A stretch of DNA of 64,000 bases from an uncultured Clostridium sp. (lineage in GTDB: Bacteria; Bacillota; Clostridia; TANB77; CAG-508), in NCBI GenBank assembly GCA_900553685.1, contig USEI01000003.1, positions 62,001 through 126,000 of the forward strand, written 5' to 3'. Position 1 is the stretch's first letter. The number at the start of each line of letters is the position of its first letter. The notes beneath the pieces are model-generated. The model was not told where the DNA came from and did not search any database. It was given only the letters and a program-made list of their open reading frames with translations. The position numbers were made by a program, and so were the translations under genes. Shown here in pieces: positions 48,311 through 57,890 of the stretch.

Positions 48311-49355
48311 TATCTTTTAAATTAAATATAACTTTTTCTTCTAAATAATTTAGTACTAGTTTTAATTCCTCCAAATTTTCTGTATCAATAGGAATTGTAA
48401 ATCTAAAATATTCTCCGTCATATTTATATCCGTCAGATATGTAATATCTTTTTCCAGTATTATCTTCTATAAAAATATTATTTTTACTTATTAAAAATTT
48501 TTTATCAATTAATTTTAAACTTATATTTAAATTAGAATTTATTTTTTTTATTTCATAATCTTCTATTATATTTGCTGTATCTAACCAATATTCTGATGTA
48601 CTATTAGTTAAATTTGCTTTTCTAACATTCTCTAATCTTATGCTCCAATTCCCAATTACACTTTTAAGTCCTTCCTTATCTTTTAAATATACTTTTTTAA
48701 TAATAATATTTATTTTATTAAAATTAAATTTAAATTTAGTATTACTATCATTTATGTTAAATTTATTCAATACCATAAAATTTTTCTTACCAATTTTTTC
48801 ACAATCTGTAGAAAAACTCATAGAATAATTTTCTTTATAAGAATCATATATTACATTTTCATTTTCATCTTTTATAAAAAAACCATTTAAAAATATATCA
48901 TCAAATTCTTTTTCTGTATTTACATTAAAAGCAATATACAATCTTTGCTCATCAAACAGTATATAATCGACTTTAATTTTTATACCATTGCATTCCACAT
49001 AATCCATATCTATATTTTGAATATAACCTTCTTCTATTGCAAGAGACATGCTTTCATCCATATTGTAGAAGATTTTAGCAAAAAAGTTTTCCCAATCACC
49101 TGCAAAAGTTAAACTAGAAATAATAATAAAACAAAGAAAAATAGCAGCAATTTTTTTAGGATATAAAAGTTTAAGTTTTGTGTTTTTAAATGTACTATTT
49201 TTATTTTCAACAAGTCTAACTTTAGAATTCTCATTAGTAGTCTTATAGTATTCTTTATCCATAATAATTTTTAAATTATCTTTAAATTCTTTAGATAATT
49301 TAGCTTCGTTTATTTTCTTTTTAGTTTCATTCACTCTATTTTTAAAATCTTCCAC
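48297..49355 (-). CDS. DUF4179-type membrane anti-sigma factor
   Basis: 352 aa from GTG 49355, which has AGGAGG 8 bases upstream; a GTG three codons earlier overlaps that site. A cytoplasmic Lys-rich region (about 1-65) leads to a membrane segment (IAAIFLCFIIISSLTFA, about 68-84). The DUF4179-like outside domain begins WENFFAKIFYNMDESMSLAIEEGY. It resembles the protein at 10735 in layout. It presumably restrains the sigma factor encoded just upstream, whose 3' end it overlaps by 14 bp. Confidence 0.72.
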   Translation of the reverse strand: MEDFKNRVNETKKKINEAKLSKEFKDNLKIIMDKEYYKTTNENSKVRLVENKNSTFKNTKLKLLYPKKIAAIFLCFIIISSLTFAGDWENFFAKIFYNMDESMSLAIEEGYIQNIDMDYVECNGIKIKVDYILFDEQRLYIAFNVNTEKEFDDIFLNGFFIKDENENVIYDSYKENYSMSFSTDCEKIGKKNFMVLNKFNINDSNTKFKFNFNKINIIIKKVYLKDKEGLKSVIGNWSIRLENVRKANLTNSTSEYWLDTANIIEDYEIKKINSNLNISLKLIDKKFLISKNNIFIEDNTGKRYYISDGYKYDGEYFRFTIPIDTENLEELKLVLNYLEEKVIFNLKDKGNG

Positions 49356-49839
49356 TAAACTCACCTCCTAGCTGTACAAGTTTTCTCACCATTTCTCTTG
49401 CTCTTTTCAATCTAGTTTTAACATTTGCTTGACTTATTTTCAATATTTTACTAATTTCAGAAATTTTAAAATTATCTATATAAAATAATTCGAAAACTAC
49501 TCTATATTTTTCTTTTAATTTGTCTAAGGAATATCTTAAAAGTCTGTCATCTGTATTTGCTTCTAATAAATTACAATCTGCTAATGGTACTGTATTTTTT
49601 CTTTTAGCTGATTTATTTTCATTGTAACACAAATTTATTGTTACTCTAATTAGCCAACACTTTTCATGATTTTTATCCTCAAATATCCCGTTTTCTTTAA
49701 TATGATTTATATAAGTTATAAAAACATCTTGAACAATATCTTCTGCAAAACTTTTATTTTCCAGATGACCAAGTGCTATACGATATATCATATCAGCATA
49801 TTCGTTAATTATTTTCTGTGAATCAAATATCTCGTTCAT
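49342..49839 (-). CDS. ECF-family RNA polymerase sigma factor
   Basis: 165 aa. Region 2 contains NKSFAEDIVQDVFITYINHI and region 4 contains KISEISKILKISQANVKTRLKRAREMVRK. It is paired with the DUF4179 gene downstream and translated in an overlapping frame. The ATG follows AAGGAAA. It is the fourth ECF sigma system in this window. Confidence 0.88.
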   Translation of the reverse strand: MNEIFDSQKIINEYADMIYRIALGHLENKSFAEDIVQDVFITYINHIKENGIFEDKNHEKCWLIRVTINLCYNENKSAKRKNTVPLADCNLLEANTDDRLLRYSLDKLKEKYRVVFELFYIDNFKISEISKILKISQANVKTRLKRAREMVRKLVQLGGEFSGRF

Positions 49840-49928
49840 AATTTTTCCTTAAATTTTTTTCCTTTTTTTAAAAATTTTTGTCACCTTTTGACTAGCTGAG
49901 TTGTTTTATAAGTGTGGAGGTATATAAA

Positions 49929-50592
49929 ATGTATAAAATAATAATTTATCATAACGATTTAGAATCAATAAGAAATGTATGTAATAATCTTTTCTTTAAA
50001 TATCGTAACTTAAAAATTATGGGAGTTGCAATAACAGAAATAGAATTTTTTTGACATGTGTAATAAAATAAAACCACATATTATTCTCACCTCACAAAAT
50101 CTTTTAAGTAATCCTAATATAAATAAATTTCTTTCAAAAATTGAAAATAAAATTATTCTTTGCAAAAATAAAGAAAAATTTAGGAATTCTAAACATACAC
50201 TTTATATAAGTCAACAAGCAGATTATTGCTCTGTTCAAAAAGATTTTGATACATTCCTTCTAAATGTAGATGAGATACACATGCATAAAAAAATTCATAA
50301 ATTGCTAGAAAGATTTGGTTTTGATTTCAAATTAACTGGTACTAATTACTTATTTGATGCAATTATTTACTCTGTAATTCATAAAGATGAATACTTATTT
50401 GAAAATTTAGAAAAAAATATTTATCCTTATGTTGCTAAAAAATTTAATGTTAGTATTGGTAATGTTAAATGGTCTATTGTGCGTTCAATAAACAATATGA
50501 ACTCTAATTTTAATAATATTAATTCACCTAAATTTCCAGAAAAAATTACTTGCAAATCATTAATTACAGAAGTCGTAAACCGTATTAAATAA
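49929..50592 (+). CDS. Spo0A-like regulator with degenerate receiver and a frameshift at T7
   Basis: The good ribosome site TGGAGG precedes ATG 49929, which opens a receiver-like region (MYKIIIYHNDLESIRNV, then NLKIMGVAITEIEFF). A TGA follows a run of seven T at 50046-50052. Dropping one T continues perfectly as EFFDMCNKIKPHIILTSQN into the open frame that starts at ATG 50056, which itself has no binding site. The C-terminal half is the Spo0A DNA-binding domain: LLERFGFDFKLTGTNYLFDAI, then NIYPYVAKKFNVSIGNVKWSIVRSI. The acidic pair and phospho-Asp of the receiver are missing. Confidence 0.75.
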
Positions 50593-50698
50593 TTTATTAT
50601 TTTTCCGTAAATTATTATACAATTTTATATATTTTCAAAGAAATTTTGTATTCATAATAACACAACTTACATTTCTTTGTTATTATACTAATCGTAAA

Positions 50699-50729
50699 AT
50701 GCAACAACTAACCCTGTTGCACTTTTTTA
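50699..50729 (+). terminator. Terminator of the Spo0A-like gene
   Basis: TGCAACA and TGTTGCA form a stem followed by CTTTTTTATT. Confidence 0.7.
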
Positions 50730-50836
50730 TTACACTTTTAATTAAATGAATATAATTTTTATAATAATATAATACATTTATTTGATAATATTTTCAACAA
50801 GCATATAATAATAATTTATCAAAATTATATAATCAA

Positions 50837-50876
50837 AAAAAGCACTCTAACTACTTCGACTATTAGAATGCTTTTT
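50837..50876 (-). terminator. Terminator of trpB
   Basis: On the minus strand, AAAAAGCATTCTAATAGTC pairs with the AGAGTGCTTTTTT side, ending in a T-run, about 45 bp after the trpB stop. Confidence 0.8.
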
Positions 50877-50922
50877 CAAAATTAAATTTTTATAAACTTA
50901 AAATTTTTATAATAGTACATTT

Positions 50923-52077
50923 TTATAAATTTAAAATTGTATCTATATCCTTATCCCCTCTTCCAGATAAATTAACAATTATACAATCATCTTTTTTATA
51001 ATTTTTAGCAATTTTTATTGCATAAGCTATTGCATGACTACTTTCTAAAGCTGGTATTATTCCTTCTTCTCTGGTTAAAATTTTAAATGCCTCTATCGCC
51101 TCTTTATCTGTTATACTATCGTATTTGACTCTGTTTATTTCTCTTAAATATGCATGTTCTGGACCAATTCCTGGATAATCAAGACCAGAAGAAATAGAGT
51201 ATGCTTCACTTACATTATTATTTTCATCTTGCATAAAATATGTTTTCATTCCATGCAATATTCCAATTTTTCCATCATACATAGCTGAAGCATGTTTTCC
51301 AGTTTCCAATCCTTCACCTGCACCTTCAACACCATAAATATCTACATCTTGTTCTTTTATAAAATCTGCAAATAAACCTATACTATTACTACCACCACCT
51401 ATACAAGCAATAATAGCTTTAGGAAGTTTTCCTTCTTGCTCAATTAATTGTTTTTTAGCTTCCTCACCTATTATTTTTTGAAAATATCTCACCATTTCTG
51501 GATAAGGAGCAGGACCAACAGCAGAACCAATTAAATAAAAAACATCTTTATTGTTTAATAAATATTCAAAAGCTTCATCAACAGCATCTGCTAATACTCC
51601 CTGCCCTCTTGTAACAGATTTTACCTCTGCACCAAGCAATTTCATTTTATCTACATTTACTTTTTGTTTCTTTATATCAGCTTCTCCCATAAATATCGTA
51701 CATTTCATTTTAAATAAGCTACATACTGTTGCAGTAGCAAGGCCATGTTGTCCCGCTCCAGTTTCAGCTATAATGTGTGTTTTTCCCATTCTTTTAGCAA
51801 GTAAAATTTGACCAATAGCATTATTTATTTTGTGTGCTCCTGTATGATTTAAATCTTCTCTTTTTAAATAAATTTTTGCACCATCACAATATTTTGTAAA
51901 ATTTTCTGCATAATATAAAGGGCTAGGTCTTCCAACATATTGTTTTAAATAATAAATATATTTGTTTTTGAAATTTTCATCTTTAATTGCTTTATTAAAT
52001 TCTTTCTCAATATTCTCTAATTCCTTTTTTAAGTCTTGTGGTACATATTGACCACCAAAATTTCCATAATTCATCAT
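50923..52077 (-). CDS. trpB: Tryptophan synthase beta chain
   Basis: 384 aa, typical TrpB1 length. [19 protein letters not shown] opens the protein, the PLP Lys lies in [10 protein letters not shown] (about residue 83), and GGGSNSIG forms the phosphate-binding loop. It condenses indole with serine. No trpA or other trp gene is adjacent, so the cell may salvage indole or carry the rest elsewhere. A trp attenuator lies upstream. Confidence 0.95.
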   Translation of the reverse strand: MMNYGNFGGQYVPQDLKKELENIEKEFNKAIKDENFKNKYIYYLKQYVGRPSPLYYAENFTKYCDGAKIYLKREDLNHTGAHKINNAIGQILLAKRMGKTHIIAETGAGQHGLATATVCSLFKMKCTIFMGEADIKKQKVNVDKMKLLGAEVKSVTRGQGVLADAVDEAFEYLLNNKDVFYLIGSAVGPAPYPEMVRYFQKIIGEEAKKQLIEQEGKLPKAIIACIGGGSNSIGLFADFIKEQDVDIYGVEGAGEGLETGKHASAMYDGKIGILHGMKTYFMQDENNNVSEAYSISSGLDYPGIGPEHAYLREINRVKYDSITDKEAIEAFKILTREEGIIPALESSHAIAYAIKIAKNYKKDDCIIVNLSGRGDKDIDTILNL

Positions 52078-52100
52078 AATAAATACCTTCTTTCTTTAAA

Positions 52101-52147
52101 ATTATTTTTTTATTTTTTAATGATTTCCCAAGCCAGTCACTTTCCAT
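52101..52147 (-). other. Possible short ORF start between attenuator and trpB
   Basis: ATG at 52147 follows AAGGTGGTGG and opens a frame with one Trp codon (MESDWLGKSL) that runs out of frame into trpB. It could be a second leader peptide or a gene remnant. Weak evidence. Confidence 0.25.
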
Positions 52148-52243
52148 ATATACCACCACCTTCTTTTTTGTAATATACTATTTGAATTTTGTTTTTATTT
52201 CCATTAATTTTATATTCTATAAATTTAATTTTTCTAAAATAAA

Positions 52244-52398
52244 AAATACATGTATGAACAAAATTCAAACTTAATTTTACTCATACATGTATTTTTCTCT
52301 AAATTTATTCTAATTTATAGACACTACAAAACTGTATGAGTATTTATTACCCATACATTCCACCAATTATTTAATTTTACATTAAATAAATTTCTCAT
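52244..52398 (-). promoter_or_regulatory. trp-type transcription attenuator upstream of trpB
   Basis: A 24-codon leader peptide (52324-52398) carries three Trp codons in five (NNWWNVW). On the same strand, segment 2 (TACTCATAC, 52334-52342) can pair with segment 1 (GTATGGG, 52350-52356) or with segment 3 (GTATGAGTA, 52278-52286, perfect 9-bp match). Segment 3 can instead form a 14-bp terminator stem with segment 4 (hairpin 52244-52294) followed by a T-rich run. This is the classical ribosome-stalling attenuator layout. Confidence 0.88.
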
Positions 52399-52539
52399 AG
52401 TGACCTCTTTTTATTTCTTATTTTTTAATAGTATATACAAGAAATTAATAAAATGTCAATGCTTTTTTTTGTAAAAAAAATAAATTTTACTATTTTGTGG
52501 CGAATTGAAAAAATATTTTAAAAAAAAGCAAAAAAACTA

Positions 52540-52568
52540 TTGACATCTAATTTCTTAGATAGTATAAT
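52540..52568 (+). promoter_or_regulatory. Promoter of tRNA-Leu
   Basis: TTGACA (52540-52545), 17 bp, TATAAT (52563-52568), 38 bp before the tRNA. Confidence 0.9.
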
Positions 52569-52605
52569 AACTCTTGTCAGTTGAAAAACTGATTGCCAGT
52601 TAAAT

Positions 52606-52695
52606 GCAGATGTGGCGGAACTGGCAGACGCACAGGACTTAAAATCCTGCGGGACTTATACTCCCGTGCCGGTTCGATTCCGGCCATCTGCACCA
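52606..52695 (+). tRNA. tRNA-Leu (TAA)
   Basis: 90 nt with encoded CCA and a long variable arm. The acceptor GCAGATG pairs with CATCTGC, and the anticodon loop CTTAAAA reads TAA. Its 3' end and terminator are repeated at 54501-54545. Confidence 0.95.
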
Positions 52696-52737
52696 AAAAG
52701 AGATGAATTTAAACCAAATTCATCTCTTTTTATTTGA
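52693..52737 (+). repeat. tRNA-Leu terminator, first copy of a direct repeat
   Basis: CCAAAAAGAGATGAATTT, a loop, then AAATTCATCTCTTTTTATTT is a strong intrinsic terminator. Nearly the same sequence recurs at 54504-54545. Confidence 0.85.
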
Positions 52738-54503
52738 AATTTTTGTAATTCTATTGAATAATTTTTAATTACTAATTCAATATATATTTTAAAAGAATAC
52801 TTATAAGTGGATGTGGATTATATTTAATCTCCTACATTCCATCCTTCAGAGCTATTAATTAATTCTTTAATATCTTTTTCAAATCCTTCTGCTATTCTTC
52901 TATTTTTTCCACCATCTATGGTTTGTAGTTCTTCAAATGTTTTACCAAAAAAATCTTCTGGTAAATTAACTGTATTACTCTTATCTTTACAATGAATTGC
53001 ACTTGATATATCTACATATTTTAATTTTCCATTTATCATTATTGCATTCCATGCATGTCCTACATTATACTCTCCAGAATCAATTGAGCCTTGTATATAC
53101 TTACAAGGTAAAGAAAACTTTCCACACAAAAATTCATATATTTCTGCAAAATTCATACAAACACCATATTTACTAAGCCATACACTATCCGTATTTCCAG
53201 ACATGAATCCTTTTTCTTTTTGTTTACATTTTTCACATTCCTCTAAGTGTTCAATTATTTTTTGAGTTCGCACAATAGCTTCATTTGGAATATCTGAATT
53301 ATTTTTTGAATCTTCCAAAAACTTTTTTCTGCTTTCTAAACCTAAAAGTTTGCATTGTAAATTACTATTTCTACAATAAATTCTATAATATTTGGTTAAA
53401 TTTTCATTAGATTCTTTTCTCCATTCTTTCTCTGCATAAGCATAATTTAAACCAGAATATGCATAATTAAAATAATTAACACACCAATCAAAAATAACTT
53501 TATATTTTTCTTCATCTGTCATCTCTGAATTAATCATTTTACTTATTTCATCTATTGCTCTCTCTTTTCTTTTTTCTGCAGATACTTCGTATTCCCTATA
53601 TTTTTTTGATTTTGCTATTAGTTCTTTATTTCTAAAATAAGTGTCTGTTTCTTCATCATAAAAATATTCTGGATTATCTCCTTCTAAATACATTTCAGAT
53701 AATTCTTCAAATGATTCTGCTGGAATCATTTCATCTTCTTGTTTTTCTATGTTAAAAACAGAGCATTCAGATTTTTTATATAATCCTTTTATATTCAATC
53801 TTGGCAGTTGACTTTCTTTTGCATATTCTTCTCTTGCAATTTGAACATCTTGAAATGATAATTTTCTTACTTCATTAAGCAATTTGTCAACAACATCTGA
53901 AACTTCTGTTAATTCTTCTTCATAATCTACGTATATTTCAAAAGTGTATTTGGGTAAAAGATTTTTAATATCTTCATATGGTGGTCTTTGTAAGACCCAA
54001 TGATTAGGATTATTTTCACAATTTTGCTTTGCTATAAGAAAATTTTCTTTAGATAAACCATCTAGTGGTATTCTTATATGAGCATTTCCTGTTAGTCCGC
54101 TCCAACTTGTAAATATATTTTTATCATATAGTTCTTCAACAATTGGGATAAAAAGTTCAGCTGCAACTACATCTTTAATTGTATCTCTTGTCATAAAATT
54201 TGTTGATGTTACTTTACTTTCCTCATAATCCCATTCTAGTTTTTGTGTAATCTTCATATCAATACCTCCAATAAGCCTTCATAAAGTTGAATATACCTTA
54301 ATTATACTATATTTTTCAATATAGTACAAATTATATACTATGACCATTATAACGTACCAAAATGGGAACTGTATTTTTAAAAAGTGAATTTTGCTCTAAT
54401 TCCATTTCAATTTATAAAAAATATAATATACTTTAATAACTTGATTGATATTTATATCAATCGTCAAGAAAGCTAAAAAATTATAAATAATTACTTTTTT
54501 GCA
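52738..54503. mobile_element. Segment bounded by tRNA-Leu terminator repeats
   Basis: A 1.77-kb segment with one gene (transglutaminase-like) lies between the two repeat copies. The layout mimics the tRNA-Met array but with an unrelated tRNA. A palindrome (CTTGATTGATAT/ATATCAATC, 54440-54467) lies near its right end. No integrase is present. Mobility is inference. Confidence 0.4.
52824..54257 (-). CDS. Transglutaminase-like domain protein
   Basis: 477 aa without signal peptide or membrane segment. The C-terminal part carries the transglutaminase-like triad: Cys in SKYGVCMNFAEIYEFL, His in GHAWNAIMING and Asp in KYVDISSAIH. A Cys-rich stretch (HLEECEKCKQKEKG) just before it may bind metal. 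The N-terminal 220 residues are unrecognised. It is probably a cytoplasmic cysteine hydrolase or transferase; the substrate is unknown. It is the only gene between the two tRNA-Leu terminator repeats, hence possibly acquired cargo. The ATG follows GGAGGTA. Confidence 0.65.
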   Translation of the reverse strand: MKITQKLEWDYEESKVTSTNFMTRDTIKDVVAAELFIPIVEELYDKNIFTSWSGLTGNAHIRIPLDGLSKENFLIAKQNCENNPNHWVLQRPPYEDIKNLLPKYTFEIYVDYEEELTEVSDVVDKLLNEVRKLSFQDVQIAREEYAKESQLPRLNIKGLYKKSECSVFNIEKQEDEMIPAESFEELSEMYLEGDNPEYFYDEETDTYFRNKELIAKSKKYREYEVSAEKRKERAIDEISKMINSEMTDEEKYKVIFDWCVNYFNYAYSGLNYAYAEKEWRKESNENLTKYYRIYCRNSNLQCKLLGLESRKKFLEDSKNNSDIPNEAIVRTQKIIEHLEECEKCKQKEKGFMSGNTDSVWLSKYGVCMNFAEIYEFLCGKFSLPCKYIQGSIDSGEYNVGHAWNAIMINGKLKYVDISSAIHCKDKSNTVNLPEDFFGKTFEELQTIDGGKNRRIAEGFEKDIKELINSSEGWNVGD

Positions 54504-54545
54504 GCAAAAAGAGATGAATTTAAACCAATTCATCTCTTTTTATTT
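54501..54545 (+). repeat. Second copy of the tRNA-Leu 3' end and terminator
   Basis: GCAGCAAAAAGAGATGAATT corresponds to GCACCAAAAAGAGATGAATT at the end of tRNA-Leu, and the ATTCATCTCTTTTTATTT arm follows. The discriminator/CCA part has one mismatch. It may now serve as a terminator for nearby genes. Confidence 0.85.
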
Positions 54546-54560
54546 TTGATTAAAATATAG

Positions 54561-55169
54561 TTATTTGTTTTCAAACACATTATCTAAATCAAATTTTTTA
54601 TTTATAAATTTGCTTACTAAATTACAAACTAATATCATTAATATTACCTTTATTAACATCAAAGGATTTGTTAAACAATCAACCAAGCTAGTTCCTAAAA
54701 ATCCCCAGAAAAGAATAATAATTGTTTTTCCAAAAAGAAGTGCATAAAAATATTTCTTCTTTGGAATTTTTGATAATCCCGCAGCTAAATTAACAAAAAA
54801 TGATGGTGTTAATGGTATAGATATTATTAATACTAATTTTGAAAAAGACATCTTATCTATCATATTCATAAATTTAGTTAAACCAGACTTGTTTTTTATA
54901 AATTTTTGAAATAACGGATTTAATCCAACTCTACATAATAAAAATGTTAGAAAACATCCTACAATAGTACAACAATATGAAACAATACAGCCAAAAATAT
55001 TTCCCATTGTTAATAAATTTATAGTTACAAATACACATAATGGTAAAAATGCAAAAATTGCTTCTAAAACGATGAGTAATGAACTTAAAAGAGGTGCCCA
55101 CATTCCTGCATTTAATAAAAATGTATTCAAACTTTCATTTAATTCATTAAATGTTTCTAATATTTCCAT
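54561..55169 (-). CDS. VTT-domain (TVP38/TMEM64, DedA-like) membrane protein
   Basis: 202 aa with about five membrane segments. LLIVLEAIFAFLPLCVFVTIN near the start and PLTPSFFVNLAAGLSKIPKKKYF in the middle match the VTT family of possible lipid scramblases or transporters (undecaprenyl-phosphate and phosphatidylethanolamine recycling in known members). The ATG follows AAGGAG. Its assignment to TVP38 rather than DedA proper rests on length. Confidence 0.75.
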   Translation of the reverse strand: MEILETFNELNESLNTFLLNAGMWAPLLSSLLIVLEAIFAFLPLCVFVTINLLTMGNIFGCIVSYCCTIVGCFLTFLLCRVGLNPLFQKFIKNKSGLTKFMNMIDKMSFSKLVLIISIPLTPSFFVNLAAGLSKIPKKKYFYALLFGKTIIILFWGFLGTSLVDCLTNPLMLIKVILMILVCNLVSKFINKKFDLDNVFENK

Positions 55170-55183
55170 CTATTCTCCTTAAG

Positions 55184-55213
55184 TATAGAGTAGCTAAAAA
55201 ATAGCTACTCTAT
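55184..55213 (-). terminator. Terminator of glyS
   Basis: AGAGTAGCTA and TAGCTACTCT form a 10-bp stem around a short T/A loop, just after the glyS stop. Confidence 0.7.
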
Positions 55214-55225
55214 TATTTTCTATAT

Positions 55226-56608
55226 CTAAAATACTAATTTTTCTTCAACATATTTTGCAACATCTTCTATTTTGATTCTTATTTGTTCCATTGTATCTCT
55301 ATCTCTTACTGTTACGCAACCATCTTCTAAAGTATCAAAATCTATTGTTACACAATATGGTGTTCCTATTTCATCTTCTCTTCTATATCTTTTTCCAATG
55401 CTTCCTGACTCATCATAATCACACATAAAATGTTTTGAAAGTTCTGTATAGACTTCATCAGCTTTTTCAGATAATTTTTTAGAAAGTGGAAGAACTGCTA
55501 CTTTATATGGTGCTAAAGCTGGATGTAATTTTAAAACTGTTCTTACATCTCCTTCTGCAATCTCTTCCTCATAATAACTATTACATAAGAAAGCAAGAGC
55601 TACTCTATCTGCTCCAAGTGATGGTTCGATACAATATGGTACATATCTTTCATTTGTCTCAGGATCTAAATAATTCATATCTTCTTTTGAGTAATTCATA
55701 TGTTGTGTTAAATCAAAGTTAGTTCTATCTGCTATACCCCATAATTCTCCCCAACCGAATGGAAAGGCAAATTCTATATCTGTTGTTCCATTACTATAAT
55801 GTGACAATTCTTCTTTTGAATGATCTCTTAATCTAATATTTTCTTCTAACATTCCCAAACTTAACAACCATTTTTTACAATAGTCTTTCCAATATGCATG
55901 CCACTCTAAATCAGTTCCAGGTCTGCAGAAAAATTCAAGTTCCATTTGTTCAAATTCTCTTGTTCTAAATGTGAAATTTCCTGGTGTAATTTCATTTCTA
56001 AAAGCCTTTCCTATTTGCGCAATTCCCATTGGAAGTTTTCTTCTTGTTGTTCTCATTACATTTTTAAAGTTTACAAATATACCTTGTGCTGTTTCTGGTC
56101 TTAAATAAATTTCTGCTTTTGCATCTTCTGTTACACCTTGAAAAGTTTTAAACATTAAATTAAATTTTCTTATCTCTGTAAAATTGTGTGCTCCACAATT
56201 TGGACAATTTATATTATTATCATCCATAAATTTTATCATTTCTGAATCAGACATACCATCTGCTATCATATCTTTTCCATTTTCATGTGCCCATTCTTCT
56301 ATAAGTTTATCTGCCCTATGTCTTGTTTTACACTCTTTACAGTCTATTAATGGATCAGAAAAACCTCCAACATGTCCTGATGCTACCCAAACTTCTGGAT
56401 TCATTAATATTGCTGCATCTAATCCGACATTATATTTATTCTCTTGTACAAATTTTTTCATCCATGCTTTTTTTACATTATTTTTTAATTCAACTCCTAG
56501 TGGACCATAATCCCATGTATTTGCAAGTCCTCCATAAATTTCTGAACCGGGATAAACATATCCTCTTGTCTTACATAAGTTTACAATTTTTTCCATTGAT
56601 TCTACCAT
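55226..56608 (-). CDS. glyS: Glycyl-tRNA synthetase, dimeric type
   Basis: 460 aa class II synthetase of the homodimeric form (the alpha2 type, not the two-subunit GlyQS). Motif 2 [25 protein letters not shown] and motif 3 [16 protein letters not shown] are clear. Four zinc-type Cys lie in CKECKTRH and CPNCGAHN. It charges tRNA-Gly. The ATG follows GGAGGG. A T-box leader precedes it, so expression rises when uncharged tRNA-Gly accumulates. Confidence 0.96.
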   Translation of the reverse strand: MVESMEKIVNLCKTRGYVYPGSEIYGGLANTWDYGPLGVELKNNVKKAWMKKFVQENKYNVGLDAAILMNPEVWVASGHVGGFSDPLIDCKECKTRHRADKLIEEWAHENGKDMIADGMSDSEMIKFMDDNNINCPNCGAHNFTEIRKFNLMFKTFQGVTEDAKAEIYLRPETAQGIFVNFKNVMRTTRRKLPMGIAQIGKAFRNEITPGNFTFRTREFEQMELEFFCRPGTDLEWHAYWKDYCKKWLLSLGMLEENIRLRDHSKEELSHYSNGTTDIEFAFPFGWGELWGIADRTNFDLTQHMNYSKEDMNYLDPETNERYVPYCIEPSLGADRVALAFLCNSYYEEEIAEGDVRTVLKLHPALAPYKVAVLPLSKKLSEKADEVYTELSKHFMCDYDESGSIGKRYRREDEIGTPYCVTIDFDTLEDGCVTVRDRDTMEQIRIKIEDVAKYVEEKLVF

Positions 56609-56639
56609 AATTAAACCCTCCTCTTTATAATTTTATGAA

Positions 56640-56890
56640 GATATGGCTTTCTTCATATAAATTTACTAAGGACATTTACAAAACAAAAAGCTTACATCCT
56701 TAGCATAAAGCTAGGGACGTAAGCTATCTTACGCGGTTCCACCCTAATTGGTATTTTATACCCACCTTCATTAATATTGCTCCAAAGCTCCAAAACATAT
56801 TATTAATTATTTGTTTCTCACTATCACAAATTCACTTTAAATTAATTTCCTTATATGTTCCCTCTTTTTCATCGCAATTAATATATTTAT
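56640..56890 (-). promoter_or_regulatory. T-box riboswitch upstream of glyS
   Basis: On the minus strand the T-box core AGGGTGGAACCGCG lies at 56732-56745. The terminator hairpin AGCTTACGTCC/GGATGTAAGCT (56689-56725) with a T-rich run follows, and an AGTGA motif lies in the stem I region further upstream. Uncharged tRNA-Gly binding would favour the antiterminator. I could not place the specifier codon with certainty. Confidence 0.92.
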
Positions 56891-57004
56891 GTTATTTATT
56901 TTACATCACTTAAGGTAATATGTCAACCAAATTTTGAAAAAATATTTTTTATGCTTTGTTTGTAATTATATTAAAATTTATTCGATATTTTATTTGCACT
57001 ATTA

Positions 57005-57625
57005 CTATATTTTTATATCATCAAATGTTTTATATTCTTCTATTTCTTTATTTTCCATATCTATTTTTGAGCGTTTATTATTTTCTTTTCTAATTCTTAT
57101 TACTTTTATTGGATTCTTTTCAAATAAACCATTTAAATCTCTTGGGTCGTCATCAAAAAATATTCCATTTTTATAATCTAAACCTAAATTAAATTTATAT
57201 TCAGAAGTAATTATTATAGAATTAAAATATTTTGCAATTCCTGAACCAATAATTTTTTTCATTTGATAATCATGATTTTTTTTATCTGGTATATAAGTTA
57301 GTATATACAATTTATTATTATTTTTATACAATTTTTCTACAAATCTTCTTGCGTCTTCAAAAACAATACTTTCTCCGCTATATATTGCATTATTTAAATC
57401 TTCTAAAACTTTATTCTTATCTGATTTAAATTTTTCTGCCATTTCTTCTGCAAAATTAAAAATATTTCCAGTTGTAGAATTAAAATTCTCTTTAGCATAT
57501 TTTTTTAAATCTTCTAAGTTTTTTCCTGTTTTATTGTAAATTGAATTTACTATAGCATTTAGCATAACTTCTGTAAGCTTTGCAGTTTCATATAATGTAT
57601 TATCAAAATCAAAATAATAATTCAT
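57005..57625 (-). CDS. HAD-superfamily phosphatase-like protein
   Basis: 206 aa from ATG 57625, with GGAGG 7 bases upstream; a TTG four codons earlier overlaps the site. HAD motif I is YFDFDNTLYE, motif II is KLYILTYIPD, and motif IV is GIFFDDDPRDL. It probably hydrolyses a phosphate ester; the substrate is unknown. The short cap between motifs I and II is helical. Confidence 0.75.
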   Translation of the reverse strand: MNYYFDFDNTLYETAKLTEVMLNAIVNSIYNKTGKNLEDLKKYAKENFNSTTGNIFNFAEEMAEKFKSDKNKVLEDLNNAIYSGESIVFEDARRFVEKLYKNNNKLYILTYIPDKKNHDYQMKKIIGSGIAKYFNSIIITSEYKFNLGLDYKNGIFFDDDPRDLNGLFEKNPIKVIRIRKENNKRSKIDMENKEIEEYKTFDDIKI

Positions 57626-57639
57626 ATTTTCCTCCAAGT

Positions 57640-57780
57640 TAGTTGATTATAATATATTAATATCATAATTAATAATATATATCAATAATATAATATAAAT
57701 ATAAAATAAAGTAAAATATAAAATTTTTTGTTGAATTTTGTAAAAAATATTATGTTAATTATTTTTGAAATTATGCAAAC
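57640..57780. other. Extremely AT-rich tract next to DnaA-box cluster
   Basis: About 140 bp composed almost only of A and T, for example repeated AATATAT and ATAATAT blocks. It adjoins the DnaA-box-like cluster at 57802 and could be easily unwound DNA. Confidence 0.4.
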
Positions 57781-57801
57781 AAGTTTTGCACAAATTCTTT
57801 C

Positions 57802-57890
57802 TGTGGATAATGTGGATAACTCTGTGAATAACTATAATATCTACATTTTTTCGACATATTTTATTCACAATACTTTATTGCTGTGGAAAA
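57802..57890 (+). promoter_or_regulatory. Cluster of DnaA-box-like 9-mers
   Basis: TGTGGATAA occurs twice back to back (57802-57810 and 57811-57819). TGTGAATAA follows at 57823-57831, the inverted TTATTCACA at 57861-57869 and TGTGGAAAA at 57882-57890. A further TGTGGAAAA lies at 58069-58077. The first two match the DnaA consensus exactly. Origin, titration site or DnaA-regulated promoter are all possible. Confidence 0.65.

Noticed and set aside
56934..57176. Plus-strand frame opposite the HAD gene
   Set aside because: Overlaps the 3' end of a gene with clear HAD motifs and has no start signals.
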